NCBI RefSeq assembly: GCF_016863655.1
Contig: NZ_BOPH01000022.1
Coordinates: forward strand, 62,001 to 126,000
Source: Virgisporangium ochraceum
GTDB lineage: Bacteria; Actinomycetota; Actinomycetes; Mycobacteriales; Micromonosporaceae
Direction of reading: 5' to 3'
Length of the DNA stretch: 64,000 nt
The translations under genes and the position numbers were made by a program. Under the pieces are notes generated by a model that saw nothing but the letters and a program-made list of their open reading frames with translations, did not search any database and was not told where the DNA came from. Below, one piece after another: positions 16,327-24,932 of the stretch; within the stretch, counting starts at the first letter, position 1, and each line of letters starts with the position of its first letter.

Positions 16327-16734
16327 ATGGACATCAACATCTCCGCGAGCTTCCTGCCGCACGACGACGCCGACGCGGCCATCGCCTTCTACCGCGACAA
16401 GCTCGGCTTCGAGATCCGCAAGGACGTCCGGTACAACGGAATGGTCTGGCTGACCGTCGGACCGCCCGACCAGCCGCAGACCTCGATCGTGCTCCACCCG
16501 CCGGGCGCCGACCCCGGCATCACCGCCGACGAGCGCCGCGTCATCACCGAGATGATGGCCAAGGGCACCTACGGCGGCCTCCTGCTGGCCACGAAGGACG
16601 TCGACGGCACCTTCGAGAGGCTGCAGGCCACCGACATCGACATCGTCCAGGAGCCGACCGACCAGCCGTACGGCATCCGCGACTTCGCCGTGCGCGACCC
16701 GGCGGGCAACCTTCTGCGTATCCAGCAAGCCTGA
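16327..16734 (+). CDS. VOC/glyoxalase-fold protein
   Basis: A 135-residue protein with one vicinal-oxygen-chelate repeat pair: DADAAIAFYRDKLGFEIRKD near the N-terminus, a central MVWLTVGPP strand, and the C-terminal YGIRDFAVRDPAGNLLRI typical of the family. Members are metal-dependent isomerases, dioxygenases or drug-binding resistance proteins; nothing here fixes the substrate. A typical metal-binding histidine near the N-terminus is replaced (SASFLPHDDADAA), so catalysis is uncertain. It is followed 11 nt later by the UvrA-like gene with a GAGGAG site, forming an AraC-VOC-UvrA-like unit suggestive of toxic-compound or DNA-damage response. Confidence 0.85.
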   Translation: MDINISASFLPHDDADAAIAFYRDKLGFEIRKDVRYNGMVWLTVGPPDQPQTSIVLHPPGADPGITADERRVITEMMAKGTYGGLLLATKDVDGTFERLQATDIDIVQEPTDQPYGIRDFAVRDPAGNLLRIQQA

Positions 16735-16745
16735 GGAGCGACCGC

Positions 16746-19319
16746 ATGCATCCCGCCGATTCCCACGACCTGCTCCGCGTGCAGGGCGCCCGGGTGAACA
16801 ACCTGAAGGACGTGTCCGTCGAGCTTCCCAAGCGGCGGCTCACGGTGTTCACCGGCGTGTCCGGGTCGGGCAAGAGCTCGCTGGTGTTCGGCACGATCGC
16901 GGCCGAGTCACAGCGGATGATCAACGAGACCTACAGCGCGTTCGTGCAGGGGTTCATGCCGTCTCTGGCCCGGCCCGACGTCGACCTCCTCGACGGGCTC
17001 ACCACCGCGATCATCATCGACCAGGAGCGGCTGGGCGCGAACCCCCGCTCCACGGTCGGCACCGTCACCGACGCCAACGCGATGCTGCGCATCCTCTTCA
17101 GCCGCATCGGCACGCCGCACATCGGCTCGGCACAGGCGTTCTCGTTCAACGTCGCGTCGATCTCGGGCGCCGGCGCGGTGACCGTCGAGAAGCACGGCCA
17201 GAAGGTCAAGGAGCGGCGCAGCTTCAGCATCACCGGCGGCATGTGCCCACGGTGCGAGGGCCGCGGCTCGGTGTCGGACTTCGACCTCACCGCGCTCTAC
17301 GACGAGAGCAAGTCGCTCAACGAGGGCGCGATCACCATCCCCGGCTACAGCATGGAGGGCTGGTACGGCCGGATCTTCCGCCAGTCGGGCTTCTTCGACC
17401 CGGACAAGCCGATCGCGAGGTACACCAAGCGCGAGCTGAACGACCTGCTGTACAAGGAACCGACGAAGATCAAGGTCGAGGGGATCAACCTCACGTACTC
17501 GGGACTGGTCCCGTCGATCCAGAAGTCGTTCCTGTCCAAGGACGTCGAGGCGATGCAGCCGCACATCCGGGCGTTCGTGGAGCGGGCCATCACGTTCCAG
17601 ACGTGCCCCGACTGCGACGGCACCCGCCTCACGTCCCTGGCGCGATCGTCCCTGATCAAGGGCGCTTCGATCGCCGACGTGTGCCGGATGCAGATCTCGG
17701 ATCTGGCGTCGTGGGTTTCGGACATTTCGGATAAAGGGGTCGCGCCGCTGGTGGCGGGGCTGCGGCACCTGCTCGACTCGTTCGTCGAGATCGGGCTCGG
17801 GTACCTGTCGCTGGAACGGCCGTCGGGCACGCTGTCGGGCGGCGAGGCCCAGCGGGTCAAGATGATCCGCCACCTCGGCTCGTCGCTCACCGACACCACG
17901 TACGTGTTCGACGAGCCGACGATCGGGCTGCACCCGCACGACATCGAGCGGATGAACAACCTGCTGATCCGCCTGCGCGACAAGGGCAACACGGTGCTCG
18001 TCGTCGAGCACAAGCCCGAGGCGATCGCGATCGCCGACCACGTGGTCGACCTCGGACCGGGCGCCGGCACGGCCGGCGGCACGATCTGTTACGAAGGCGA
18101 CCTGGACGGTCTCCGGAAGAGCGATACGGTGACCGGCCGGCACCTGGACGACCGGGCGTCCCTGAAGCCGTCCGTGCGTTCCTCCAGCTCCGCGCTGGAG
18201 ATCCGTGGCGCGTCCGCGAACAACCTGCAGTCCGTGGACGTGGACATTCCGCTCGGCGTACTCGTGGTGGTGACCGGCGTGGCCGGCTCGGGGAAGAGCT
18301 CGCTGATCCACGGCTCGGTCGCCGGCCGCGACGGCGTGGTCGCCATCGACCAGGGTGCGATCAAGGGCTCGCGGCGCAGCAACCCCGCCACCTACACCGG
18401 TCTCCTCGAACCGATCCGCAAGCAGTTCGCGAAGGTCAACGGCGTGAAGCCGGCGCTGTTCAGCGCGAACTCCGAGGGCGCCTGCCCGGCCTGCAACGGC
18501 GCCGGCGTGATCTACACCGACCTCGGGATGATGGCGGGCGTCGCGTCGCCGTGCGAGGAGTGCGAGGGCAAGCGGTTCATGGCCGAGGTGCTCGAGTACA
18601 AGCTCGGCGGCCGCGACATCAGCGAGGTGCTGGCGATGTCGGTGGCGTCGGCCGAGGAGTTCTTCGGCGCCGGCGAGGCCCGGATCCCGGCGGCGCACGC
18701 TATTCTGACGCGCCTCGTCGACGTCGGACTGGGTTACCTCAGTCTCGGGCAGCCCCTCACCACGTTGTCGGGCGGCGAGCGGCAGCGGCTGAAGCTGGCC
18801 ACGCACATGGGCGAGAAGGGCGGCGTCTACATCCTCGACGAGCCCACGACGGGCCTGCACCTCGCCGACGTGGAGCAGTTGCTCGGCCTGCTCGACCGGC
18901 TGGTCGACAGCGGCAAGTCGGTGATCGTGATCGAGCACCACCAGGCCGTCATGGCCCACGCCGACTGGATCATCGACCTGGGCCCCGGCGCCGGCCACGA
19001 CGGCGGGCGCGTCGTGTTCGAGGGCACGCCCGCCGATCTGGTGGCGGAGCGCTCGACGTTGACCGGCGAGCACCTCGCGGACTACGTCGGCGCCCCGGCG
19101 AACGGCCGCAAGCCGGCGACCAGGACCCCCGCCAAGGCACCCGCCGCGAAGACGGCCGCCGCCAAGACCTCCGCCGCCAAGGCACCCGCTGCCAAGACCT
19201 CCGCCGCCAAGACCTCCGCCGCCAAGGCACCCGCCAGGAAGGCCCCCGCCGCCGAGACCTCCGCCACCAAGGCGACTGTCAGGAAGGCTCCCGCGAAGAA
19301 GGCCCCCACCCGCCGCTGA
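16746..19319 (+). CDS. UvrA-like ABC ATPase with a lysine/alanine-rich tail
   Basis: An 857-residue UvrA paralogue with two ABC cassettes: Walker A GVSGSGKSS near residue 40 and GVAGSGKSS near 515, signatures LSGGEAQRVK and LSGGERQRLK, and zinc modules CPRCEGRG and CPACNGAG ... CEECEGKRF. It is shorter than housekeeping UvrA (about 950), mostly in the UvrB-binding part, as in class II UvrA/DrrC-like proteins linked to resistance against DNA-intercalating agents. The last 71 residues (787-857) are AAK/KAPA repeats like histone H1 or mycobacterial HupB, probably a DNA-binding tail. The tail DNA is repetitive and may vary in length. It follows the VOC gene by 11 nt. Confidence 0.92.
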   Translation: MHPADSHDLLRVQGARVNNLKDVSVELPKRRLTVFTGVSGSGKSSLVFGTIAAESQRMINETYSAFVQGFMPSLARPDVDLLDGLTTAIIIDQERLGANPRSTVGTVTDANAMLRILFSRIGTPHIGSAQAFSFNVASISGAGAVTVEKHGQKVKERRSFSITGGMCPRCEGRGSVSDFDLTALYDESKSLNEGAITIPGYSMEGWYGRIFRQSGFFDPDKPIARYTKRELNDLLYKEPTKIKVEGINLTYSGLVPSIQKSFLSKDVEAMQPHIRAFVERAITFQTCPDCDGTRLTSLARSSLIKGASIADVCRMQISDLASWVSDISDKGVAPLVAGLRHLLDSFVEIGLGYLSLERPSGTLSGGEAQRVKMIRHLGSSLTDTTYVFDEPTIGLHPHDIERMNNLLIRLRDKGNTVLVVEHKPEAIAIADHVVDLGPGAGTAGGTICYEGDLDGLRKSDTVTGRHLDDRASLKPSVRSSSSALEIRGASANNLQSVDVDIPLGVLVVVTGVAGSGKSSLIHGSVAGRDGVVAIDQGAIKGSRRSNPATYTGLLEPIRKQFAKVNGVKPALFSANSEGACPACNGAGVIYTDLGMMAGVASPCEECEGKRFMAEVLEYKLGGRDISEVLAMSVASAEEFFGAGEARIPAAHAILTRLVDVGLGYLSLGQPLTTLSGGERQRLKLATHMGEKGGVYILDEPTTGLHLADVEQLLGLLDRLVDSGKSVIVIEHHQAVMAHADWIIDLGPGAGHDGGRVVFEGTPADLVAERSTLTGEHLADYVGAPANGRKPATRTPAKAPAAKTAAAKTSAAKAPAAKTSAAKTSAAKAPARKAPAAETSATKATVRKAPAKKAPTRR

Positions 19320-19700
19320 CACCCGCGACTCCCACGCCCCGAACCACGCCCTGCCCACGCCGCGTGCTCTGAACCACGCCCGGCCACGGCGCGCCGAACC
19401 ACGCCCCGCCCACGCCCCGCCCACGCCGCGCCGCCGGCACCGCGCCCAGCTCCCGAACCACGCCTCGCCGCGTACTCCCGCCCCGCCCAGCGCCTCGCGG
19501 GGGCACCGGACCGCGTCGATCTTGCACTTGTGGCCGGTGCAGAACGCCCTGAAACAGGACGAAAGGGCGGCCATAACTGCAAGATCGGCGCGGTTGGGGG
19601 CGCGCGGGGGTGCGGGCGCGAGGGGGGCGCGATAGGGGGTCACACGGGCGCGCGGGGCGGCCGACCGGGGCTCGCACCTCGCCGGGGCAAGGGTGTCGGG
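19320..19700. repeat. Gene-free, low-complexity C-rich spacer
   Basis: No convincing gene. The first 180 bp are strongly strand-asymmetric (C-rich on this strand) and built from short words: GAACCACGCC at 19341, 19371, 19396 and 19455, with GCCCACGCC between. The following part holds the palindrome at 19517-19587 and then a G-rich stretch to the end. Long reading frames on both strands here have repeat-like composition and no start context. Confidence 0.7.
19517..19587. repeat. REP-like palindromic element, family A copy 2
   Basis: CGATCTTGCACTTGTGGCC (19517-19535) pairs with the inverted copy at 19569-19587 (17 of 19). The arms match those of the element at 4614-4693 almost exactly, while the 33-nt loop is different and contains its own small CGCCCT/AGGGCG stem. 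Conservation of arms but not loop argues for a recurrent family rather than chance. Confidence 0.78.
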
Positions 19701-20204
19701 TTACTCGGGGTTGAGTGGCTTGGTGAAGTAGACGAGGGTCCACGACCAGTCGGGGTGGCTCTCCCGGCCGGACTCGTCGTAGCCGAGGGCCCGGTAGAAC
19801 GCCACCGCCTCGGGCTGGTTGTCGGCCGTGTCCAGCGCCATGCGGTGCAGCCCCAGGTCGCGGGCTCGCTGCTCCAGGGCGGCCAGCAGTGACCGGCCGA
19901 TGCCCTGGCGCCTCACGGCTGGGTGCACGCGCAGCCTCCGGACCTCCGCCGTTCCCGCACCGGTGGGGCGGATGCCGCCCATACCGACCAGGTGTCCGTC
20001 CCGCTCGGCCACCAGGAAGTCGCCGCCGGCCCTGAGGTACCCGGCGGGGATGTCGGCCAGGTCAGGGAAGGCGGCCGGTGGGTCCTGGGCCGGCGGCAGC
20101 GGGAGGGGTGCGTCGGGGTCAGCGGTGGCGCCCACGTTGGGCAGGTTGTTCAGGGCCCACAGCACCGGGGCGTCGGGGGCGCGGAAACGGCGGACAGTCA
20201 CCAC
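19701..20204 (-). CDS. GNAT-family N-acetyltransferase
   Basis: A 167-residue GNAT protein. The acetyl-CoA pyrophosphate loop is RLRVHPAVRRQGIGRSLLAAL (motif A, R-R-Q-G-I-G), preceded by the beta-strand VGMGGIRPTGAGTAEV and followed by motif B LDTADNQPEAVAFYRALGY. The substrate cannot be told. Two adjacent GTG codons could start it; none has a strong ribosome binding site. It is co-directional with and 40 nt downstream of the MFS gene, so it might be read from the same TetR-controlled promoter and add drug acetylation to export, which is inference only. Confidence 0.85.
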   Translation of the reverse strand: MVTVRRFRAPDAPVLWALNNLPNVGATADPDAPLPLPPAQDPPAAFPDLADIPAGYLRAGGDFLVAERDGHLVGMGGIRPTGAGTAEVRRLRVHPAVRRQGIGRSLLAALEQRARDLGLHRMALDTADNQPEAVAFYRALGYDESGRESHPDWSWTLVYFTKPLNPE

Positions 20205-20244
20205 ACCCCCGACACTGCCGCATCGGGGGTGTGGCGGCCATTGC

Positions 20245-21714
20245 TCATCCGTCGGACACTGGCGGCCGTTGCGCGCTCACGTGCGTCACATCGAATGTGG
20301 CGCGGCGGCGCCGCGCGGACGGCAGCGCGAGGGCCGCGACGATCGCGACCACGGCGACCACCGCGCAGACCCAGAAGCCCTCGGTGAACGCGGAGTCCGA
20401 CGGCAGGCCGCGCGCGTCGGTGTTGGCCGCGACCACCGCCGCGATCACGGCGGTGCCGACGCTGCCGCCGATGGTCCGCACGATCGCGTTGACGCCCGTC
20501 GCCTCGCCGGTGTGCGACGCGGGCACGGTCTCGATGATCGCGTTGGACATCGCCGCGAACGCCAGCCCGATACCGGCGCCGGTCAGCAGGCCCGAGGCGA
20601 CGATGTGCCACAGCTGGTCGTGCATGACCGCCGGCAGCGTGAACGCGGCGACCACGAACACCGCGCCGAGGAACATCGGCAGCTTCGGGCCGAACCGCCG
20701 GTCGAGCAGGCCGGAGAGCGGTCCGAACACGAGCATGGTCACGGTCGTGGGCAGCAGGAACAGTCCGGCCTGCGTGACGGTCCTGCCGAACCCGTAGCCG
20801 GTCGCGGCCGGCAGCTGCAGCAGCATCGGAATGAGCAGGAACGTGCCGAACATCGCGAAGCCGAACGCCAGGCCGACCAGGTTGGTGGCCCACACGCCGC
20901 GCAGGGCGATCAGCCGCATGTTGATCAGCGGCTCCTTCACGCGCAGCTCGACCAGCACGAACGACACCAGGGCGGCGGTTCCCAGGACCAGCAGTCCGAC
21001 GGTCAGCGGGTCGGTCCAGCCCCACTCGCGGCCCTTGCTGATCGCCAGCAGCAGCGACACCAGCGACACCGACAGGATCGCGGCGCCGAGCACGTCGAGG
21101 CGACCCGGCGTGCGCACGGGCGACTCCGGCACGCCGAACACCACACCCAGCATCGCGATCACGATCAGGGCCAGCGGCAGCCAGAACAGCCAGTGCCAGC
21201 TGAGGTGGTCGACGATCGGGCCGGCGGCCACGATGCCGATGCCGGCACCGATGCCGAACAGGGCCGACAGCAGACCCACGATCACGCCGACGCGCTCGCG
21301 CGGCAGCTCGTCGCGCACGATGCCGATCGACAGGGGCAGGATCGCGCCGGCCGCGCCCTGCAGGGCGCGAGCGGCGATCAGCACCACCAGGTTGGGAGCG
21401 AGGGCGGCCAGCAGCGTCCCGGCGAAGAAGATCACGAGGACCGCGAGCAGCACGCGCCGCTTGCCGACCATGTCGCCGAGCCGGCCGAGGATCGGCGTGA
21501 ACACCGACGCGGCGAGCAGGTACGCGGTGAGCACCCAGCTGATGTCGCCGGTGGAGGCCCGCAGGTCCTGCGCGATCACCGGCAGCGCCGGCGCCACGAG
21601 CGACTGCAGCGTCGCGAACGCCAGGCCGCCCAGCGACAGGAACAGCACCAGGAGGGTGGCGTTGGCGTGCCGTGGTGCCCGTGTGTCGGGGCGCTCGACG
21701 ACGGTCTGTGTCAT
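20245..21714 (-). CDS. MFS drug exporter, DHA2 (EmrB/QacA) family
   Basis: A 489-residue, 14-helix-type major facilitator. It has the antiporter start region (LFLSLGGLAFATLQSLVAPA), the motif A loop GRLGDMVGKRR, and the long alternating hydrophobic segments of the 14-TMS drug/H+ antiporters, ending in a short basic tail. It probably exports cationic or hydrophobic toxic compounds from the cytoplasmic membrane. I use the ATG at 21714 because the upstream frame crosses the shared operator region. It is divergent from a TetR repressor (start 21822), and the 107-bp gap contains a TetR-type palindrome and GTAAACG/CGTTTAC inverted halves. Confidence 0.9.
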   Translation of the reverse strand: MTQTVVERPDTRAPRHANATLLVLFLSLGGLAFATLQSLVAPALPVIAQDLRASTGDISWVLTAYLLAASVFTPILGRLGDMVGKRRVLLAVLVIFFAGTLLAALAPNLVVLIAARALQGAAGAILPLSIGIVRDELPRERVGVIVGLLSALFGIGAGIGIVAAGPIVDHLSWHWLFWLPLALIVIAMLGVVFGVPESPVRTPGRLDVLGAAILSVSLVSLLLAISKGREWGWTDPLTVGLLVLGTAALVSFVLVELRVKEPLINMRLIALRGVWATNLVGLAFGFAMFGTFLLIPMLLQLPAATGYGFGRTVTQAGLFLLPTTVTMLVFGPLSGLLDRRFGPKLPMFLGAVFVVAAFTLPAVMHDQLWHIVASGLLTGAGIGLAFAAMSNAIIETVPASHTGEATGVNAIVRTIGGSVGTAVIAAVVAANTDARGLPSDSAFTEGFWVCAVVAVVAIVAALALPSARRRRATFDVTHVSAQRPPVSDG

Positions 21715-21789
21715 GGATGGTCCCTGCATGTAAACGGCTGCTGACTTAGTAACGGTAGGGTGATCGTCTTCGTGAGTCAACGCGCGTTT

Positions 21790-21805
21790 ACATCACATGT
21801 GACGT
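21790..21805. promoter_or_regulatory. Probable TetR operator overlapping the tetR promoter
   Basis: ACATCACATGTGACGT has the perfect core palindrome TCACATGTGA (21793-21802). It lies just upstream of TACGCT (21810-21815), which is six nt before the tetR ATG. A second symmetric pair, ATGTAAACG near 21730 and CGTTTACAT at 21784-21792, spans the gap to the exporter. Autoregulation plus control of the MFS gene is inferred. Confidence 0.6.
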
Positions 21806-21821
21806 CGGTTACGCTGCGCAC

Positions 21822-22418
21822 ATGGATCCGCGCCGGCGCGATGCCGCACGCACGCGCAAGGCGCTGCTGGACGCGGCGAGCCGCCGCTTCGCGGCCGACG
21901 GGTACGCGTCGACCACGGTCCGCGACATCGCCGAGGACGCCGGGGTGAACGTCGCGTTGATCAACCGGTACTTCGGGTCCAAGGAGGGCCTGTTCGAGGC
22001 GTGCCTGATGAACCTGGTGGAGGAGTCGCGGCAGGAGGCGAGCACGGGTCCGGACCGGATCGCCGAGAGCATCGCGGGACTGATCGCCGGCCCGAAGGGC
22101 GACCGCGGGCACCGGGAGTTCCTGCCGCTGCTGCTACGCCGGTCCGGCGACGAGCGCATCGACCAGCTGCGGGTCGGTTTCCTGCGCTACTACACGGAGC
22201 GGCTGGCCACGGCGGCCGGCTGGCACCCCGGCGCCGGCGACGACGGGCTGCTGGTGCGGGCGCAGCTGGTGCTGGCGGCGTCGATCGGGGCGGTGGTGTT
22301 CCGCTCCGCGGGGCTGGAGCCCCTGGCGACGGCGGACGAGGGCGACCTGGTGGGGCCGATGCGTGACCTCGTGGACGCGCTGCTCCTGCGCGACACCGGT
22401 CCGTCGGCCGGGGAATGA
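21822..22418 (+). CDS. TetR-family repressor
   Basis: A 198-residue TetR/AcrR protein: N-terminal helix-turn-helix [20 protein letters not shown] followed by [26 protein letters not shown], then an all-helical ligand domain. The divergent arrangement with the DHA2 exporter and the palindrome between them make it the likely local repressor, released by the exported compound. TACGCT lies six nt before the ATG and there is no ribosome binding site, so the message is probably leaderless. The next gene starts about 95 nt after its stop. Confidence 0.92.
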   Translation: MDPRRRDAARTRKALLDAASRRFAADGYASTTVRDIAEDAGVNVALINRYFGSKEGLFEACLMNLVEESRQEASTGPDRIAESIAGLIAGPKGDRGHREFLPLLLRRSGDERIDQLRVGFLRYYTERLATAAGWHPGAGDDGLLVRAQLVLAASIGAVVFRSAGLEPLATADEGDLVGPMRDLVDALLLRDTGPSAGE

Positions 22419-22513
22419 CCGGGGTGGAGCCGGCGGGCGGGAGCCCGGGTGCGCCGCCACGCGGTTCGGCGGATCGCGTTGGCATGCCGGGCCCGCGGTG
22501 CGAAGGTGTCCGC

Positions 22514-23122
22514 ATGACGGTTGCGGATACCTGGGTGCCGGTCGAGCGGCGCTGGCTCGGGCTCGACCGGCGCACGCTGCCGGCCGCGGGCGTGGTCGCG
22601 GGGCTCATCCTGCTCTGGGCCGTGGTGATGCCCGTGGTGAACCGGGTGACGCCGGCCGACTACCCGCGCATCGGGGCCGGCGACCGGCTCGACCTCGGCG
22701 GCGGCGTCACGATCACGCCGCCGGTCGGCTGGCGGCTGGTCGAGGGGTACGTGGTCGGGTCGACCCGCACACCGGCCAGCGGCGACGCCGAGGTCGGGCA
22801 GAGCGGGGTCGTGGCGTCGGTGCACGTCGCGCCGTTCAACGGTGACGCCGACGCGCTGCTCGGACAGGCCGAGCGGATCGACTCGTCGGCGCTGCCCGGC
22901 TTCACGGTCAGCGGTGGACGCACGACCGTGCCGGCGCAGGACGGCATCACCGGCGTCGTCGAGGACTACTCCAGCGGGTCCGGGGAGGGGCTGGTGGCCG
23001 CGTACGCGTTCGACGGGGTCGGTGTCACCGTCGTGGTCGACGCCACGTCCGGCCAACTGGCCGTGCACGCCGCCGAGATCGACGCCATGCTCCGCAGCGT
23101 CGCCGGGCGGGCCGGCTCATGA
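22514..23122 (+). CDS. Membrane-anchored protein of unknown function
   Basis: A 202-residue protein with a short cytoplasmic N-terminus, one transmembrane helix (about 22-45, LPAAGVVAGLILLWAVVMPV) and an extracytoplasmic domain containing GGGVTITPPVGWRLVEGYVV, resembling small actinobacterial secreted proteins that follow a lipid-anchor or single helix. No enzyme motif is seen. The ATG at 22514 is chosen over longer in-frame starts because the residues before it are low-complexity. It overlaps the PrsW-type gene by 4 nt (ATGA), so the two likely form a functional pair, perhaps substrate or accessory and protease. Confidence 0.72.
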   Translation: MTVADTWVPVERRWLGLDRRTLPAAGVVAGLILLWAVVMPVVNRVTPADYPRIGAGDRLDLGGGVTITPPVGWRLVEGYVVGSTRTPASGDAEVGQSGVVASVHVAPFNGDADALLGQAERIDSSALPGFTVSGGRTTVPAQDGITGVVEDYSSGSGEGLVAAYAFDGVGVTVVVDATSGQLAVHAAEIDAMLRSVAGRAGS

Positions 23123-24258
23123 CCCTGGTCGACGAGCACACCGACCGCGCCACCGCGATCCGCGACTCCGGCTGGGGCGCGCGGTTCCGGCTGGTCCAGT
23201 GGCACAACGCGGCGTTCTGGGTGTTCGTGTTCGGCATGGTCGCCGGCGTCATCGAGCTGGTGCACCTGTACGGGCCGCAGCTCGGCGCGTACGGGACGGG
23301 GATCGGCAGCGGCGCGCTGCTGTTCGGCCTGTACCTGGTCCCATGGCTCTTTCTCCTGAACCACCACAACCGCCACACGGCGCTGCCGCCGAAGCTGCTG
23401 CTGGTGGCGTTCCTCTGGGGCGCGGTGCCGGCGACGTACCTCATGGGCCTGCAGGCGAACACGGCCATCCTCGCCCTGTACGGCAAGCTGTTCGGGCCGG
23501 CCTGGGCGCACGACTTCGCCGCCGGACTCACCGCGCCGGTCACCGAGGAGACCTCGAAGGCGACCGCGCTCGTGCTGCTGCTCGGCCTGGCACCGAGACT
23601 GGTACGCAGCCCCTACGACGGGCTGATCGTCGGTGCCTTCGCCGGCCTCGGCCTGCAGGTCTCCGAGGACGTGCTGTACTCGTTCAACGCCGCCGCGGCC
23701 AGCGCCTCCGACCAGCTCGGCGCGGCCTGGAGCATCTTCCTCGCCCGGGCGAGCGCCGGCATCGTCAGCCACGCGTTGTTCAGCGCCGTCTTCTGCTCCG
23801 GCCTCATGTGGATCCTCGGCCGGGGCGTGCCCCGCCACGCGGTCCGCGGCGCCCTGATGATCCTCGCGGCGATGACGGCCCACAGCCTGTGGGACAACAT
23901 GGGCGCCTACGCCGGTAGCTGGTCCGGGCTGGCCATGCTGGTCCTGGCCGCGGCGGAGCTCGTGCTGCTCTGGTACACCTTCCGCCTGGCCGCCCCGCCG
24001 GAACGCGCGTGGACGCGGGCGATCCTCGCCCCCGAGGTCGACCGCGGCGTCCTCTACCAGCCCGAGGTCGACGCGGCGACCGGCAACCGGCGGGCGTTCC
24101 TGCGCTCGCTGCACGGCCGCGGCCAGCGCAGGGCCGGCAAGCACATGATCGAGGCCGCCCACGACCTGGCGAAGGCCGTGGCGCGCGCCGACGGCGGCGA
24201 CTCCCCGGAGGTCGACCACGCGCGGGCCGAGATCGCGCGGATCCGCGCCTACGGCTGA
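23119..24258 (+). CDS. PrsW-family intramembrane metalloprotease
   Basis: A 379-residue multi-pass membrane protein with the CPBP/PrsW active-site blocks: EETSKA with E143 and E144, VSEDVLY with E183, SHALFSA with H218 and AHSLWDN with H255. About eight hydrophobic segments span residues 30-330, followed by a 50-residue basic cytoplasmic tail. Bacillus PrsW cleaves an anti-sigma factor within the membrane in response to envelope stress; actinobacterial homologues are of unknown target. Coupling by ATGA to the single-helix protein upstream suggests that protein as a candidate substrate, which is inference. The end overlaps the convergent gene by 10 nt. Confidence 0.87.
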   Translation: MTLVDEHTDRATAIRDSGWGARFRLVQWHNAAFWVFVFGMVAGVIELVHLYGPQLGAYGTGIGSGALLFGLYLVPWLFLLNHHNRHTALPPKLLLVAFLWGAVPATYLMGLQANTAILALYGKLFGPAWAHDFAAGLTAPVTEETSKATALVLLLGLAPRLVRSPYDGLIVGAFAGLGLQVSEDVLYSFNAAAASASDQLGAAWSIFLARASAGIVSHALFSAVFCSGLMWILGRGVPRHAVRGALMILAAMTAHSLWDNMGAYAGSWSGLAMLVLAAAELVLLWYTFRLAAPPERAWTRAILAPEVDRGVLYQPEVDAATGNRRAFLRSLHGRGQRRAGKHMIEAAHDLAKAVARADGGDSPEVDHARAEIARIRAYG

Positions 24259-24881
24259 CGCACCAGCCGCCATCCGAGCACGCCCCACCAGACCATCACC
24301 GGGAGGTGCAGCAGGTACCCCACCTGCTCCAGGACCGGGGACGGGCCGGCCGTGCCCGTCGTCCAGGGCAGCACGACCGCGGCGAACCCGCACACCGCGG
24401 CCACGATGCCGGAGCGGCCGGCGGACGCGATGCCGGAGCGGCCGGCCGACGTCGACGCGGCGACCGCCGTGGCGGCCACCCAGAGCAGGCCGGCGAGGTT
24501 GACCATCCACTTGCCGACGACGAGCACGGCGCCCGCGACGGTGACGGTGGTCGGATCGTGGAAATCGGCCGCCAACCGGGTCACCGAGAGGTTGAACGCG
24601 TCGTGCAGAAGGCCCGCCAGCCCGGCGGCGGCGAGCAACCCCGACGGGAGCCGGCCCGCCGGCAGCGACAGCGCGGCGGCGGTGAGGGCGAGCCAGCCCA
24701 GCACGTCGAGGGCGAGCTCGAACACGTGGAGACCGGGCTTCGCGTGCACCGCGGCCAGGGTCGCGGCCGGATCGGTGGGATTCAGGGTGAGCCCCGATGG
24801 CACCACGACGGCCGCGGAGGCGACCATGGCGAGCAACGCGGCCAGCAGCAGCCCGCCGGCCGCCCGGGAGGGAAGCGTCAT
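24249..24881 (-). CDS. Integral membrane protein, DUF4386-like
   Basis: A 210-residue protein with about six hydrophobic helices (GGLLLAALLAMVASAAVVV, VLGWLALTAAALSL, and others) resembling DUF4386-type four-to-six-TM proteins that are often neighbours of MerR regulators. Function unknown. A 24-bp tandem duplication (24405-24452) encodes a repeated SAGRSGI loop between helices and looks recent. ACGGTA on this strand, i.e. TACCGT eight nt before its ATG, suggests a leaderless promoter. It is divergent from the MerR gene across a 51-bp gap that contains a 21-bp palindrome. Confidence 0.75.
   Translation of the reverse strand: MTLPSRAAGGLLLAALLAMVASAAVVVPSGLTLNPTDPAATLAAVHAKPGLHVFELALDVLGWLALTAAALSLPAGRLPSGLLAAAGLAGLLHDAFNLSVTRLAADFHDPTTVTVAGAVLVVGKWMVNLAGLLWVAATAVAASTSAGRSGIASAGRSGIVAAVCGFAAVVLPWTTGTAGPSPVLEQVGYLLHLPVMVWWGVLGWRLVRQP
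24405..24452. repeat. 24-bp in-frame tandem duplication
   Basis: Two adjacent copies starting GATGCCGGAGCGGCCGGC (22 of 24 bases identical) within the membrane-protein gene, encoding SAGRSGI twice. Confidence 0.9.
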
Positions 24882-24897
24882 GGCCGGGGACGGTAGA

Positions 24898-24918
24898 ACC
24901 CTCGCCCAGGGCGAAGGT
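24898..24918. promoter_or_regulatory. MerR-type operator
   Basis: ACCCTCGCCC-A-GGGCGAAGGT, a 21-bp near-perfect palindrome (9 of 10 pairs) in the 51-bp gap between the divergent membrane-protein and merR genes. It resembles operators of drug-responsive MerR activators such as those beginning ACCCTCCCC, which sit within the promoter spacer. Confidence 0.65.
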
Positions 24919-24932
24919 CAAGGAGGACGCGC

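Noticed and set aside
19338..19470. GAACCACGCC repeats as a CRISPR array
   Set aside because: Unit too short, spacing irregular (30, 25, 59 bp), spacers themselves repetitive, no cas genes.
16908..19643. 911-codon frame opposite the UvrA-like gene
   Set aside because: Antisense shadow of a G+C-rich gene; no motif, no start context.
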